64,000 nt of DNA, from NCBI RefSeq assembly GCF_002305855.1, contig NZ_CP022163.1:3410292-3474291 (forward strand), written 5' to 3'. This document shows, piece by piece, positions 44,379 through 53,403 of the stretch. This DNA comes from Melittangium boletus DSM 14713 (lineage in GTDB: Bacteria > Myxococcota > Myxococcia > Myxococcales > Myxococcaceae). The position numbers and the translations under genes were made by a program. The notes beneath the pieces were generated by a model. It was not told where the DNA came from and ran no database searches. It worked only from the letters and a program-made list of their open reading frames with translations. Numbering within the stretch: the first letter of the stretch is position 1; every line of letters begins with the position of its first letter.

Positions 44379-45236
44379 ATGCGGTGGCGCCTTCGTGTGA
44401 AGGCGTCACGCGAACGGGGACTTCATCGCGTGAGTCGTCATCCTGGAGGCGCAGTCATCTACCTGCTCGTGATCCTTGGAGTGACCCTCTCCCCTCCCAC
44501 GTACGCCGCGGAGCGCGGAATCCGCAACCACCTGTTGTTGATCCACCAGTTCTACGATGCGTCCGACTACGAGCGGGCGCTCGCGCAGATCCAGGTGGCG
44601 CGGCAGGAGCGTCATGGGACGGACGAGGATGTCGCGCTGTCGCTCTACGAGGGCATCCTCCTGTGCGAGATGCTCCGGAAGGAGGAGGGCAAGGCGGCCT
44701 TCCGCACGGCATTCCTGCTGCGGCCCGACGCGAAGCTGCCCGAGCAGGTATCACCCAAGATCGAAGCGGATGCCGAGGCCATTCGTCGGCAGGTGAAGCG
44801 GGAGTTGGCGGAGCAATCGCCTCCCGTCGCCAGGAAGTCCCTCATGCCGGAGTCCAAGCCATCCGACTCCATGACCTCGAGCCCTCAAATTCCCGAACTC
44901 ACGTCGGCGCCCTCGGGAGCCCGCCGGTACGCGCTGGTTCCCGCGCTCGCGGGAGGCACACTCGCGGTGGCGGGGGGTGCGTCCTGGGGCATTTCCCGCG
45001 TCTATCTGAACCGGTTGCGCAACCCCTCGGCCCAGACGAGCGTGGAGGAACTGCAACGAGCAGCCTCTCTTGGCGATAAATGGCAGACAGCGGGCGTGGG
45101 GTTGCTGGCCGTGGGCGCGGTGGGCCTGGTCACCGCGGCGGGCATGTACGTCTGGGGCGGGAATGAAAAGCCCTCGGTGGCGCTCGGCGCGGGCCCGAGC
45201 GGAGCGTCCATCCTCGTCCAGGGGCGATGGCCATGA
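44379..45236 (+). CDS. TPR-like membrane protein with C-terminal hairpin module
   Basis: 285 residues if ATG 44379 is used; the ribosome site is poor and a GTG near 44429 is possible. After a signal-like helix (AVIYLLVILGVTLSPPTYA) a helical TPR-like region (FYDASDYERALAQIQVA) is followed by a polar linker, two hydrophobic helices and the end SVALGAGPSGASILVQGRW. The end matches that of the PEGA protein at 40763-42250, which suggests a shared role or sorting signal. Coupled by ATGA to the RCC1 lipoprotein gene. Confidence 0.65.
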   Translation: MRWRLRVKASRERGLHRVSRHPGGAVIYLLVILGVTLSPPTYAAERGIRNHLLLIHQFYDASDYERALAQIQVARQERHGTDEDVALSLYEGILLCEMLRKEEGKAAFRTAFLLRPDAKLPEQVSPKIEADAEAIRRQVKRELAEQSPPVARKSLMPESKPSDSMTSSPQIPELTSAPSGARRYALVPALAGGTLAVAGGASWGISRVYLNRLRNPSAQTSVEELQRAASLGDKWQTAGVGLLAVGAVGLVTAAGMYVWGGNEKPSVALGAGPSGASILVQGRWP

Positions 45237-46447
45237 GCGGCGTATCGATCGGGACCCGCTTCTTGCTGACCACGACCGCATTGCTGAGCGCGTGGGGCTG
45301 TGTGGACTTCAACAAGGCGTTGGATGACGCGACCCACAAGACGCTGGAATGCGCCGGAGTGCCATTGCCCGGTGATGCAGGGAGCGTTCGTGAAGTGTCC
45401 ACCCAGCAAAGCCATACCCTGGCACTCAGAACCGATGGAACGGTCTGGGCATGGGGAGACAACTCGAATCACCAGCTCGGGGATGGGACGACGACCAGCC
45501 GATGTGTGCCCAAGGAGATCCCAGGACTCGGCGGCATCCTGGCCGTGGCCGCGGGTGCGAGGCATTCGCTCGCCTTACGCGGTGGAACGGTCCTGGCCTG
45601 GGGAGACATTGGCGCGAGCCAGGAGCCGTCCATTCCCACGGAAATCAAGGGGCTGTCGAACGTGGCCGCCATCGCCGCGGGCGATGGCTATTCGCTGGCG
45701 CGGCTCCAGGACGGAACCGTCTGGGCATGGGGAACGAACCGCTCGGGCCAGTTGGGTGATGGGACGACGATGGATCGCGGCGAGCCCAGGCAGGTAGCGG
45801 ATTTGACGGGCGTCGTGTTCATCGCCGCGGGCAGCACACATGCGTTGGCCTTGACCCAGGATGGCAAGGTGTGGGCCTGGGGAGAGAACGGCGCGGGACA
45901 GTTGGGCGATGGCACGAAGGCGGTCCAGACCCGGCCCGTTCTGGTTCGGGGACTACCTCCGCTGACCTACTCCACCGGAAGTGTGTTCTCCCCCCTCGCG
46001 GGAAGCCTCCGGCATTCACTGGCAGTAGACGCGAGCGGCAAGGTGTGGGCCTGGGGAAGCAATGACTCGGGACAACTGGGCAATGGGGGCAGCGGTGGCG
46101 AGTCCACGAGTCCCCTGGAGGTCACGGGTCTGCGCAACGCCGTCTCCGTCGCCGCGGGCGCGCAACACTCGATGGCGCTGATCAAAGAAGACAATGAAAT
46201 CTTCTCCTGGGGCGGAGGCGGGGAGGGCCAACTCGGAGCGAGTCTTCTTGTCCAAGACAGCTTCACGCCCGTGAAGGTCCTGGACCTGACCAACGCGCGC
46301 TCCATCGCCGCGGGCTACAAGCACTCCCTGGCGGTGACCAGTGAGGACAAGCTCTACTCCTGGGGCGCCTGTGACAAAGGCCAGTGCGGCAATTCGAGCC
46401 TCCTCCGCTCGACGGTTCCCCTCTCCGTGCCCCTGCCCCTGCCCTGA
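45233..46447 (+). CDS. RCC1-repeat lipoprotein
   Basis: 404 residues from ATG 45233, which overlaps the previous stop; an ATG 6 bp upstream is possible. The signal ends LLSAWGC. About seven RCC1 repeats follow (VWAWGDNSNHQLGDGT, VWAWGTNRSGQLGDGT, VWAWGENGAGQLGDGT, VWAWGSNDSGQLGNG, IFSWGGGGEGQLG, LYSWGACDKGQCG), enough for one seven-bladed propeller. Probably a surface binding protein; ligand unknown. Confidence 0.85.
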   Translation: MSGVSIGTRFLLTTTALLSAWGCVDFNKALDDATHKTLECAGVPLPGDAGSVREVSTQQSHTLALRTDGTVWAWGDNSNHQLGDGTTTSRCVPKEIPGLGGILAVAAGARHSLALRGGTVLAWGDIGASQEPSIPTEIKGLSNVAAIAAGDGYSLARLQDGTVWAWGTNRSGQLGDGTTMDRGEPRQVADLTGVVFIAAGSTHALALTQDGKVWAWGENGAGQLGDGTKAVQTRPVLVRGLPPLTYSTGSVFSPLAGSLRHSLAVDASGKVWAWGSNDSGQLGNGGSGGESTSPLEVTGLRNAVSVAAGAQHSMALIKEDNEIFSWGGGGEGQLGASLLVQDSFTPVKVLDLTNARSIAAGYKHSLAVTSEDKLYSWGACDKGQCGNSSLLRSTVPLSVPLPLP

Positions 46448-46455
46448 AATAGCGC

Positions 46456-48075
46456 TCACTCCTGCTGGAAGTTGTGCTTGATGATCTCCGTCTCGCCGGG
46501 TGACACCTCGACCTCCAGGCTCCTGGTCTTGCCCAGTTCCGGGTTGACGAGCCTCACCGTGTGGCGTCCCGCCGCGACGTCCATGGGTGCCAGGGGCGTG
46601 AAGCCAAGCCGCGTGCCGTCCAGGAAGACCTCCGCGTAGGGACGCGGCCGGATGACGAGCGTCCCCGTGCCGACGACCGGAGCCGAGCGCTTGACCCTGG
46701 GAGCGGAGCGAGCGGAGGCACTCTTGCGCACGGGAGCGGTCGGCTTCTCCATGGGAGCAGGCTCGGCCGGAGCCTCCACGCGTTCCGGTGGGGAGCCACC
46801 CATCGCGACAGGAGGCGTCACGGGCACGATGGGCTCCGAGATGGCCGGAAGCGAGGCGACAGGTCCACGCATGGGGCTCGCGGTCCGCTTGAGCAACATG
46901 CCCATGCCCACCGCGAGCAACAGACCCAGCAACACGGCGCTCATCCACCCGAATCGCCTCCGAGAGGAGTACGGCGAACGTTGGAGCTCTCGCGTCCGCT
47001 CCCTTTCGGCGGGCCCTGGGGCGCGCGAACTGGAGATCTCCGTCGAGGCATCCCTCTGAGTGACCTCGGTGGTCCGCACTTCCGAGGGCACGGGCGCGAC
47101 GAGCGAATCAACGGAGTCCGAAGGAGGGCCCGAAGGAGGCGCCTGCACGGGAATGTCGGTGCTCGACGTCGTCTCGAGGATGAGGCGGGCCACCTGTTGC
47201 CCCGTCACGAGCTTGCCCTCCGAGACAATGAAGGCCTCCAGGTCCGCCTGGAGGACATGGCAGTCCGGGTAGCGCTGCTCACGGTCCCTGGCGAGCGCCC
47301 GCGCGAGGATGTGTCGCAGGGCCTCGGGCAGTTCCGGCCGCAAGCGCTCGGCGGGCACGGGATTCGTGAACAGGATGGCCCCCATCAATCCGGCATCCGA
47401 GTCCGATTGGAAGGGCTTCTGACCCGTGAGCAATTCATAGAGCACCACTCCGAGCGCGTAGACATCCGTGCGCCGGTCCAATGGCATGGCGCGCAGTTGC
47501 TCGGGAGCCATGTACGAGAGCTTGCCCTTGATGACGCCACTGTCCGTCTTGTGGCCCTGGCCCGTCGCCTTGGCGATACCGAAGTCCACGACCTTCACCG
47601 CGCCCTGGCGTGACAGAAGGATGTTGTCCGGACTGACGTCTCGATGGATGAGGCCCAGGAGCTCGCCCGATTCGGGATCCGTGAAGTCGTGAGCGAAGGC
47701 GAGCCCCTCACACGCCTGGGAGATGAGCCGAGCACATACCGAGAACGGCAGGGTAAGGCCCCGCGCGGAAGAACGACGGATGAGCGTGCGCAGGCTCGGC
47801 CCGTCGACGTACTCCATGGCGAGGAAGTAAGCGCCGTCGGCCTCACCGAAGTCGAAAATCTGCGCGATGTTCGGGTGGGTGAGCCGGGCGGCGAGCATCG
47901 CCTCGGTGAAGAACATCTTCACGAAGGCGGGCTCCTCGGCCAGGTGCGGCAGGATGCGCTTGAGCACCAGTACCTTCTCGAACCCATGGGGTCCGGCCGC
48001 CTTGGCGAGAAACACCTCGGCCATGCCGCCCGCGGCGAGCTTGCGAACGAGCTGATACTTGCCAACTTGCCTCAT
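46456..48075 (-). CDS. Membrane Ser/Thr protein kinase with C-terminal PEGA domain
   Basis: 539 residues. The kinase domain (1 to about 270) is complete: [33 protein letters not shown] and YMAPEQL. A Pro/Ser-rich linker leads to one membrane helix ([18 protein letters not shown]) and a PEGA domain ([18 protein letters not shown]) that would lie outside. This is the common myxobacterial PknB-like design. GGAGGAGG lies about 12 bases before the ATG. Transcribed alone. Confidence 0.9.
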   Translation of the reverse strand: MRQVGKYQLVRKLAAGGMAEVFLAKAAGPHGFEKVLVLKRILPHLAEEPAFVKMFFTEAMLAARLTHPNIAQIFDFGEADGAYFLAMEYVDGPSLRTLIRRSSARGLTLPFSVCARLISQACEGLAFAHDFTDPESGELLGLIHRDVSPDNILLSRQGAVKVVDFGIAKATGQGHKTDSGVIKGKLSYMAPEQLRAMPLDRRTDVYALGVVLYELLTGQKPFQSDSDAGLMGAILFTNPVPAERLRPELPEALRHILARALARDREQRYPDCHVLQADLEAFIVSEGKLVTGQQVARLILETTSSTDIPVQAPPSGPPSDSVDSLVAPVPSEVRTTEVTQRDASTEISSSRAPGPAERERTRELQRSPYSSRRRFGWMSAVLLGLLLAVGMGMLLKRTASPMRGPVASLPAISEPIVPVTPPVAMGGSPPERVEAPAEPAPMEKPTAPVRKSASARSAPRVKRSAPVVGTGTLVIRPRPYAEVFLDGTRLGFTPLAPMDVAAGRHTVRLVNPELGKTRSLEVEVSPGETEIIKHNFQQE

Positions 48076-48247
48076 CACGCAGGTGCACCCTCCTCCCGCC
48101 GGGGCGCCCCGACATCGGGCGGCGCCTCGCCTTCCGCTTGATGTGGGGTTGCTCCCCGGCAAGAAACAGGGAGCGAAGGGCACGAACGGGAGGGAAGCTG
48201 TCCGTCACGGCGGAGGGCGGACGGACAGCCAAGCCCTGGAGGCGCTG

Positions 48248-49006
48248 CTACTTCCCCCCGGGCTCGATGGCGAAGATGAGCGTCACCGTCGCCTCCACCG
48301 TCTGCTCCTGCGGCTGGATGGGCGTCGTGGCGGAGGCGTCCGCGCTCTCGGCCATGGCGAGGCGCGCCATGGGGAAGACGCGCACGGGCTCGGAAATGGT
48401 GCTCGCGTCCAGGATGGTCCCCAACTTCACGCCGAGCGCCGTCGCCAACACCTGCCCGGACTGACGGGCCCGCTCCACCGCGTCCCGCAGGGCGGCGTCG
48501 CGCACCGCGTCCGGCTTGCTCAATCCGAAGCGCACCGAGTCCACCCGGTTGGCGCCCGCCTTCAACGCCACGTCCAGGAACGAGCCCACGCGCCCGAGAT
48601 CCCTCACGTGCGCCCGCACCGTGTTCGTCACCCGGTAGCCGCGCTGCTTGGGCGCCACGTCCGGGCGCGGCGGGGGCTCGAAGTCCGGAAACACGGCGAA
48701 GTTGCTCGTCTCCAGGTCCTTGCGCACCAGTCCCGCCTGCACCAGCGCGGTGAGCACCTTCTCCATCTTCTTCGCGTTGGCCTCGGAGGCGGCCTGGGCC
48801 GTCGCGGCCTGTGTCTCCACGGCCAGCTCGAGGAAGGCCTCGTCCGGTGCCGCCTTCGCCTCGCCCTTGCCCTCCACGCGGATCGTCCGCTCCTGCGTCG
48901 TGGCCGCCTGGGTCGCCGCCGGGGGAGGACGGGGTTGGGCCAGGGCGGGAAGGGGCAGAGCGAGCAACAGCGCGGAGAGCAGGGCGGCGCGGCGAGACGA
49001 CGACAT
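48248..49006 (-). CDS. SIMPL-domain (DUF541) periplasmic protein
   Basis: 252 residues with a signal peptide (ALLSALLLALPLPALAQ). The segments RTIRVEGKGEAKAAPDEAFL, KDLETSNFAVFP and ALRDAVERARQSGQVLATALG are typical of SIMPL (DUF541) proteins, periplasmic or outer-membrane proteins linked to oxidative stress in E. coli (YggE). It lies just downstream of no other gene and 239 bp from the divergent reductase gene. Confidence 0.88.
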   Translation of the reverse strand: MSSSRRAALLSALLLALPLPALAQPRPPPAATQAATTQERTIRVEGKGEAKAAPDEAFLELAVETQAATAQAASEANAKKMEKVLTALVQAGLVRKDLETSNFAVFPDFEPPPRPDVAPKQRGYRVTNTVRAHVRDLGRVGSFLDVALKAGANRVDSVRFGLSKPDAVRDAALRDAVERARQSGQVLATALGVKLGTILDASTISEPVRVFPMARLAMAESADASATTPIQPQEQTVEATVTLIFAIEPGGK

Positions 49007-49245
49007 GGCGAGAACTCCTCGTTCGACAGGGTGGGGTGCTGCACGTCGGAGGGCAACCTACACTCGTCCCGAGCATCGGTTACGTCTCTTGAATGCCGAC
49101 GGACTGGCATGTCCGCCATTCATCGCGGACTGTGTCCGCCGTTCGATTGCGGGAGGCCAGGAGCCCTGCCCATCCTGCTCACGGATGGACGTCGCGCCCG
49201 AAGAGGGCCGACGAGGCCTTGCACGCTCGAAGGAAACCCACACAC

Positions 49246-50217
49246 ATGTCACAAGACAGTCTGCGCTTGCGCGTCCAACGAATCGCGCCCGAGGCAGAAG
49301 GCATTCTCTCCTATGAACTCGTCTCTCCAGAGGGCGGTGCCCTGCCCGCCTTCGAGGCGGGCGCTCACCTGGACGTCCAGGTCCCCGGAGGCCTCACGCG
49401 GCAGTACTCGCTCTGCAATGACCCGGCGGAGACGCACCGCTACGTCATCGCCGTGCAGAAGGACGCGGGAGGCCGGGGCGGCTCACGGGCCATGCACGAG
49501 CAGGTCCGCGAGGGTGACGAGCTCACCGTGAGCCCGCCCCGCTGCTCCTTCCCACTCCTGTACGCGCGCGGCTACGTGCTGGTGGCGGGCGGCATCGGCA
49601 TCACGCCTCTCCTGTCCATGGCCCGGGCACTCCAGCGCCAGGACGCGCCCTGGCACCTGCACTACTGCACCCGCTCGCCCGAGCGCACGGCGTTCCGCGA
49701 GCTGCTCACCTCGCCCGCCTTCGCCCACAACGTCACCCTGCACCATGACAACGGCGACCCGGCCCAGCAGTTGGACATGAAGGCGCTGCTCACCCGGCGC
49801 TCGGGCGGCCACCGCCTGTATTGCTGCGGCCCCGCTCCGCTGATGCGCGCGGTGCGCGAGGCCACCAACCACCACGAGTGGCCTCGCGAGAAGGTGCACT
49901 TCGAGGCCTTCTCCGCCGAGGGCGTGGGCGCCGTGGGCGCGCAGGCCGACATCGAATTCGAGGTGGTGGTGCGCAGCTCGGGCGCGTCCTACGCGGTGCC
50001 GCCAGGGAGCACGGTGCTCCAGGTGCTGCGCCAGAATGGCCTGCGCGTGCCGAGCGACTGCGAGGCGGGCACCTGTGGCGCCTGCATCACCCGCGTCCTC
50101 GACGGCGAGCCCGAGCACCGGGACACCTTCCTGCCCGAGGCCCAGCGCGCCGCGCGCTGCAACATGATGGTGTGCGTGTCGCGCGCCCGCTCCCGCCAGC
50201 TCGTGCTGGACCTGTAG
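49246..50217 (+). CDS. VanB/phthalate-dioxygenase-reductase-like flavoprotein
   Basis: 323 residues from ATG 49246 with AAGGAA upstream. Domains in order: flavin domain with RQYSLCN, NAD domain with GGIGITPLLSMA and YCCGPAPLM, then a plant-type [2Fe-2S] ferredoxin domain with DCEAGTCGACIT and a last Cys near ARCNM. It passes electrons from NAD(P)H to a Rieske oxygenase or demethylase. No oxygenase lies beside it; the only one in the window is at 2294-3481. Confidence 0.88.
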   Translation: MSQDSLRLRVQRIAPEAEGILSYELVSPEGGALPAFEAGAHLDVQVPGGLTRQYSLCNDPAETHRYVIAVQKDAGGRGGSRAMHEQVREGDELTVSPPRCSFPLLYARGYVLVAGGIGITPLLSMARALQRQDAPWHLHYCTRSPERTAFRELLTSPAFAHNVTLHHDNGDPAQQLDMKALLTRRSGGHRLYCCGPAPLMRAVREATNHHEWPREKVHFEAFSAEGVGAVGAQADIEFEVVVRSSGASYAVPPGSTVLQVLRQNGLRVPSDCEAGTCGACITRVLDGEPEHRDTFLPEAQRAARCNMMVCVSRARSRQLVLDL

Positions 50218-50238
50218 GCGCGCGAGGCCCACCGCGGC

Positions 50239-50673
50239 TCACGCCGCCTGGCCAGGCTCCATGCCACTGCGCGCCTTGACCACCCACTCGCGCACCTGCT
50301 CGCGCAGTTGCTGCGAGTCGAAGGGCTTGTCCACCCGCGCGTTCTTCACCTGATCCATGAAGGCGCGCGCCGCGGGAGTGAAGGCGCCACCGGTGACGAA
50401 CACCATGCGGCGGGCCACATTGGGCGCGGCCACCGACAGCTGCTCGTGCAGCTCCATGCCCGTGAGGTCCGGCATCATCAGATCGCAGAGGACGACGTCC
50501 ACCTCCGCGCCCTTCGGGCCCGACAACAACTCCAGGGCCTGACGGGAGCTCGTCACGACCTCCACGTCGTGCTCGCGCGCCAGCGTGCGCCGCAGCGCGG
50601 AACTCACCATCACATCGTCATCCACGATCATTACCCGGCCACGCACGCGCGCACCCTCCTGCTCATTTTGCAT
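50239..50673 (-). CDS. Response regulator, receiver domain
   Basis: 144 residues, receiver only. Acidic pocket Asp residues in MIVDDDVMV, phospho-acceptor in VVLCDLMMPD, Thr in VFVTGG and Lys in RVDKPFD. GGGAG precedes the ATG at 50673. Probably a partner of a hybrid or orphan kinase encoded elsewhere. Confidence 0.88.
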   Translation of the reverse strand: MQNEQEGARVRGRVMIVDDDVMVSSALRRTLAREHDVEVVTSSRQALELLSGPKGAEVDVVLCDLMMPDLTGMELHEQLSVAAPNVARRMVFVTGGAFTPAARAFMDQVKNARVDKPFDSQQLREQVREWVVKARSGMEPGQAA

Positions 50674-50901
50674 CGGACGCACTCCCTGCAGACTTGGGAT
50701 ACGGGCGCCGCCAACCACCCCAGTGTCCCACGAAATGGCGTTGTCCCGCCCGAGGCACCGCCTCGCATGCTCTCTCTCCCGCCGAGCCTTGACCAGCCGG
50801 AGACACGCGCCTACACGCCCTCTACCCTACACCCGAAGTGGCGCAAGGGAAGGGGGCTCTGGGAAAACCCGCTCCTGCATGGCCAGGAGGCGTTCTCTTC
50901 A

Positions 50902-51090
50902 TTACACCTGCGCACCCCGGGAGAAGATGCGCCGCAGCAGGGCCTCGCCCTCGGAGCGGGGAGGCTCCGAGGACAGGAAGTACGGCAGCGGACGGGACTC
51001 GGAGGAAGGAGAACCCGAGGCGGCCGACGGGCGAGCGGCAGCCACCAGACGAACCGGGGACGAGGGATGCGATCGGATCGGGTCGAGCAT
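50902..51090 (-). CDS. Small hypothetical protein (62 aa)
   Basis: 62 residues from an ATG with an excellent AGGAGG six bases upstream. Ser/Pro/Arg-rich, then EPPRSEGEALLRRIFSRG near the C terminus, a likely short helix. No family recognised. Last gene on the minus strand after the SEC-C cluster. Confidence 0.5.
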   Translation of the reverse strand: MLDPIRSHPSSPVRLVAAARPSAASGSPSSESRPLPYFLSSEPPRSEGEALLRRIFSRGAQV

Positions 51091-51161
51091 GAGGGCCTCC
51101 TGGGAACGCCGCACTCGACGCAGTGTCCGCTCCGGGTCTGACAATCCAGGCGGAAAGTTGC

Positions 51162-51512
51162 TCAGGGAAAGCGCGCCAGGAAGGCGCCCAGCTTCGCGCC
51201 CGCCTCGCGCGTCGCGGGATCCAACCCCTTGGGCCCGGAGGGCGGCAGTTGCAACGCCAGTTCCACCAGCGCGGGCCGCATCTCCGCCCAGGCCGCTTCG
51301 GCCTCCGCCTCCGACGTGAAGAAACGGCGGTGCACGAGCCAGCCGGATACCCCACACGTCAACGCATGGAACGAGCGGGACAGGTCCTCCTCCAGGGTGA
51401 GCCGCAGTCCCGCCGGGTGCACCTCGTCCCGGACGATGGTGCCTCCCTCGGCGCCCAGCAGGCCCAAGGTGTGGCCCCCCTCGGTGGGACTCCAATCCCG
51501 CTCGTCACTCAT
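51162..51512 (-). CDS. Hypothetical protein of the SEC-C operon
   Basis: 116 residues; the ATG at 51512 overlaps the end of the SEC-C gene by 8 bp (ATGAGTGA). Contains a beta-rich half (GTIVRDEVHPAGLRLTLEE, SFHALTCGVSGWLVHRRFF) then a helix with EAEAAWAEMRPALVELAL. No family recognised. Translation is probably coupled to the upstream gene. Confidence 0.65.
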   Translation of the reverse strand: MSDERDWSPTEGGHTLGLLGAEGGTIVRDEVHPAGLRLTLEEDLSRSFHALTCGVSGWLVHRRFFTSEAEAEAAWAEMRPALVELALQLPPSGPKGLDPATREAGAKLGAFLARFP

Positions 51513-52167
51513 GCGCCGTGTGCCTCCCTCGTGGAGCCCACCGTCGCCCACTCACGGCCGGACGACAACCCCTCCCCGTCAGGGCATCCTCACCCAGGTG
51601 GCACTTCTTGTACTTCACCCCACTGCCGCACCAGCACGGCTCGTTGCGTCCGGGCTTCTTGTGGAACGCCTTCCGGAGAGCGGCGCGCAAGGGGGCGCCA
51701 TAACGCCACGCCCGATCGGCCTTCGCGCGCTGCGCCTCGCTCAGCCTCCCCCCCAGGTCGAGGATGGCAACCGCCAGTTCCAGCACCGTCTGCTGGGCGA
51801 ACACATCCATCACGTCATCCGTCAGGGGATAGTCCTCCAGCATCCGGGCCAGGGGCTCGATCGCCCGCGGGTCGCCGTAGGTCACCAGGTTGACCGCTCC
51901 CGGAATCGCCTCCTCCCGAAGCTGCGCCAGGAGCGCCGCGAGGATGCGCTCATCCCGCGCACCACAGCCCGCCAGCACGCGCAGCAACGCGGAGCGCGCG
52001 TCCTCGTCCCGCTCCGTCTCGAGCGCCTCCAGGACGACGGGAACCACCGCCGATCCCTTCTCCTCCAGCTCCTGGATGAGCGATTCCTGGAGTTCCGAAC
52101 CCAGCGCGGTGCGCACGAGCCGTTGCACCAGCAACCCCCACTCCACCCCTTCGTCACCCCCGATCAT
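51505..52167 (-). CDS. SEC-C motif protein with HEAT-like repeats
   Basis: 220 residues, ATG overlapping the upstream stop (ATGA). The first 150 residues are helical HEAT-like repeats (LIQELEEKGSAVVPVVLEAL, RSALLRVLAGCGARDERILA). The zinc-binding SEC-C motif NEPCWCGSGVKYKKCH lies near residue 185. This motif is shared with the SecA C terminus and many small proteins, and helps protein contact. The C-terminal tail after the motif is basic. Confidence 0.82.
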   Translation of the reverse strand: MIGGDEGVEWGLLVQRLVRTALGSELQESLIQELEEKGSAVVPVVLEALETERDEDARSALLRVLAGCGARDERILAALLAQLREEAIPGAVNLVTYGDPRAIEPLARMLEDYPLTDDVMDVFAQQTVLELAVAILDLGGRLSEAQRAKADRAWRYGAPLRAALRKAFHKKPGRNEPCWCGSGVKYKKCHLGEDALTGRGCRPAVSGRRWAPRGRHTAHE

Positions 52168-53291
52168 ATGCTCCCCCCTTCCCGGAAGAACCGATGCACT
52201 TCCTCCACGAGCACGGGATCTCCCGCCGTCGCGAACTGCTCGGGCAGGGCCGAGAGCACGTCCCAGGCCCCCTGCCACCAGCCCGTCCACGCCTCGGCGC
52301 CCAGCAACCCGAGCCCCCGCAGGTACTCGCCCCACGGACGCAGGGAGAGCGCCGTGGCGGCATGCACATGGGGATGCAGGGCGCGCTCCTCGCCCTGACC
52401 GCGCACCCACTGTTCCAGGTCTCCCAGCAGGGGCAGGAGCACGTGCTGGGGCCTCAAGTCCCGGCCGCCATCGCCATGGGGACCGGGCAACAGGTGGAAG
52501 AGTTCCGGGAAGATCAGTTGCGTGCGTCCCCACGGCCACCCCTGGCGCAAGCGCAGCTCGGGCTCGAAGGACATCACCAGAGCGCGCTGCGCGTCGAAGA
52601 AGCGCTCCGAGGGAAGGAGCAACACCTCGTGACCCGAGCGCCGCCGCCAGGACTCCCGGCCGGTGCGCAGCGCCAGGGCCTCCCCCACCCAGTGCGGCAC
52701 CGCCCGATCGAAGGGCGCCAGCAGCACACCCAATTCTTCCTCGCTTAGCGCCGGAGCCCGCCGCAGCCCCGCGTCCATGCAGGTGAGCACCGCGCGCGTC
52801 ACGTAGTCCACCCGCGTCCAATCCGCGAGGGATTCGTCCTCGCGCACCCGAGGCCACGCCTCCAGCAGACCCGCCCGCGCCTCCTCCACCCGGCCGCGGT
52901 AGAGACACCACTCGGCCAGCCGGGTGACGAGCGCGCAATCCCCCGTCCGCCGCGCCAAGGACACGAGCGCGCCCTTCACATCCCCGCCCGGCAGCCGCAA
53001 CGCCAGCTCCACCCTCCAGGTGCGCACCGCGGGCTCCGCGTCGTGCACACGAGGGGCCCGCTGCTTCCACACGTCCAGCACGGACTCGAACTCCGCGAAC
53101 CGGCCGACCTCTTCAAGGGACTCCTCCAGGCGGCTGCCCACCTCGAAGGCGTCCTCCTCGTCGAAGCCCGGATGGCTCGCGGCCTCGCGGGCCAGCACCA
53201 GCTTCTCGTCCACGGTGGAGGACTCCCACCGCGCATAGAAACTCAGCGGAAGCCCTTCCCTTGCTCCTCCATCCTGGTCCTCGGTCTCCAT
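52164..53291 (-). CDS. Hypothetical protein, first gene of the SEC-C operon
   Basis: 375 residues, cytoplasmic, mostly helical with TPR-like features in the first 170 (VGRFAEFESVLDVWKQRAP, LAEWCLYRGRVEEARAGLLE). The second half has LLPSERFFDAQRALVMSF and ELFHLLPGPHGDGG. I do not recognise the family. Starts the four-gene minus-strand operon; a nested palindrome (53294-53317) sits right before the start codon. Confidence 0.65.
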   Translation of the reverse strand: METEDQDGGAREGLPLSFYARWESSTVDEKLVLAREAASHPGFDEEDAFEVGSRLEESLEEVGRFAEFESVLDVWKQRAPRVHDAEPAVRTWRVELALRLPGGDVKGALVSLARRTGDCALVTRLAEWCLYRGRVEEARAGLLEAWPRVREDESLADWTRVDYVTRAVLTCMDAGLRRAPALSEEELGVLLAPFDRAVPHWVGEALALRTGRESWRRRSGHEVLLLPSERFFDAQRALVMSFEPELRLRQGWPWGRTQLIFPELFHLLPGPHGDGGRDLRPQHVLLPLLGDLEQWVRGQGEERALHPHVHAATALSLRPWGEYLRGLGLLGAEAWTGWWQGAWDVLSALPEQFATAGDPVLVEEVHRFFREGGSI

Positions 53292-53293
53292 GC

Positions 53294-53317
53294 CATGTCC
53301 AGTCTAGACATGACTGG
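53294..53317. promoter_or_regulatory. Nested palindrome before the SEC-C operon
   Basis: Two overlapping inverted repeats: CATGTC-N7-GACATG (53294-53312) and CCAGTC-N7-GACTGG (53299-53317), three bases before the ATG at 53291. A protein bound here would cover the ribosome site region or start of the message; it could also be a small RNA hairpin. Confidence 0.35.
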
Positions 53318-53403
53318 AGACGTTGGCACGCGAATATGACCTTGGCCGTCAGGCACTGGACCGTGCTGGACCATCCACGAATAGAGACTCCAGACGCCCG
53401 CCC

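Noticed and set aside
2294..50217. Rieske oxygenase and VanB-like reductase as one system
   Set aside because: They are 46 kb apart in different contexts; pairing is possible but the sequence gives no support.
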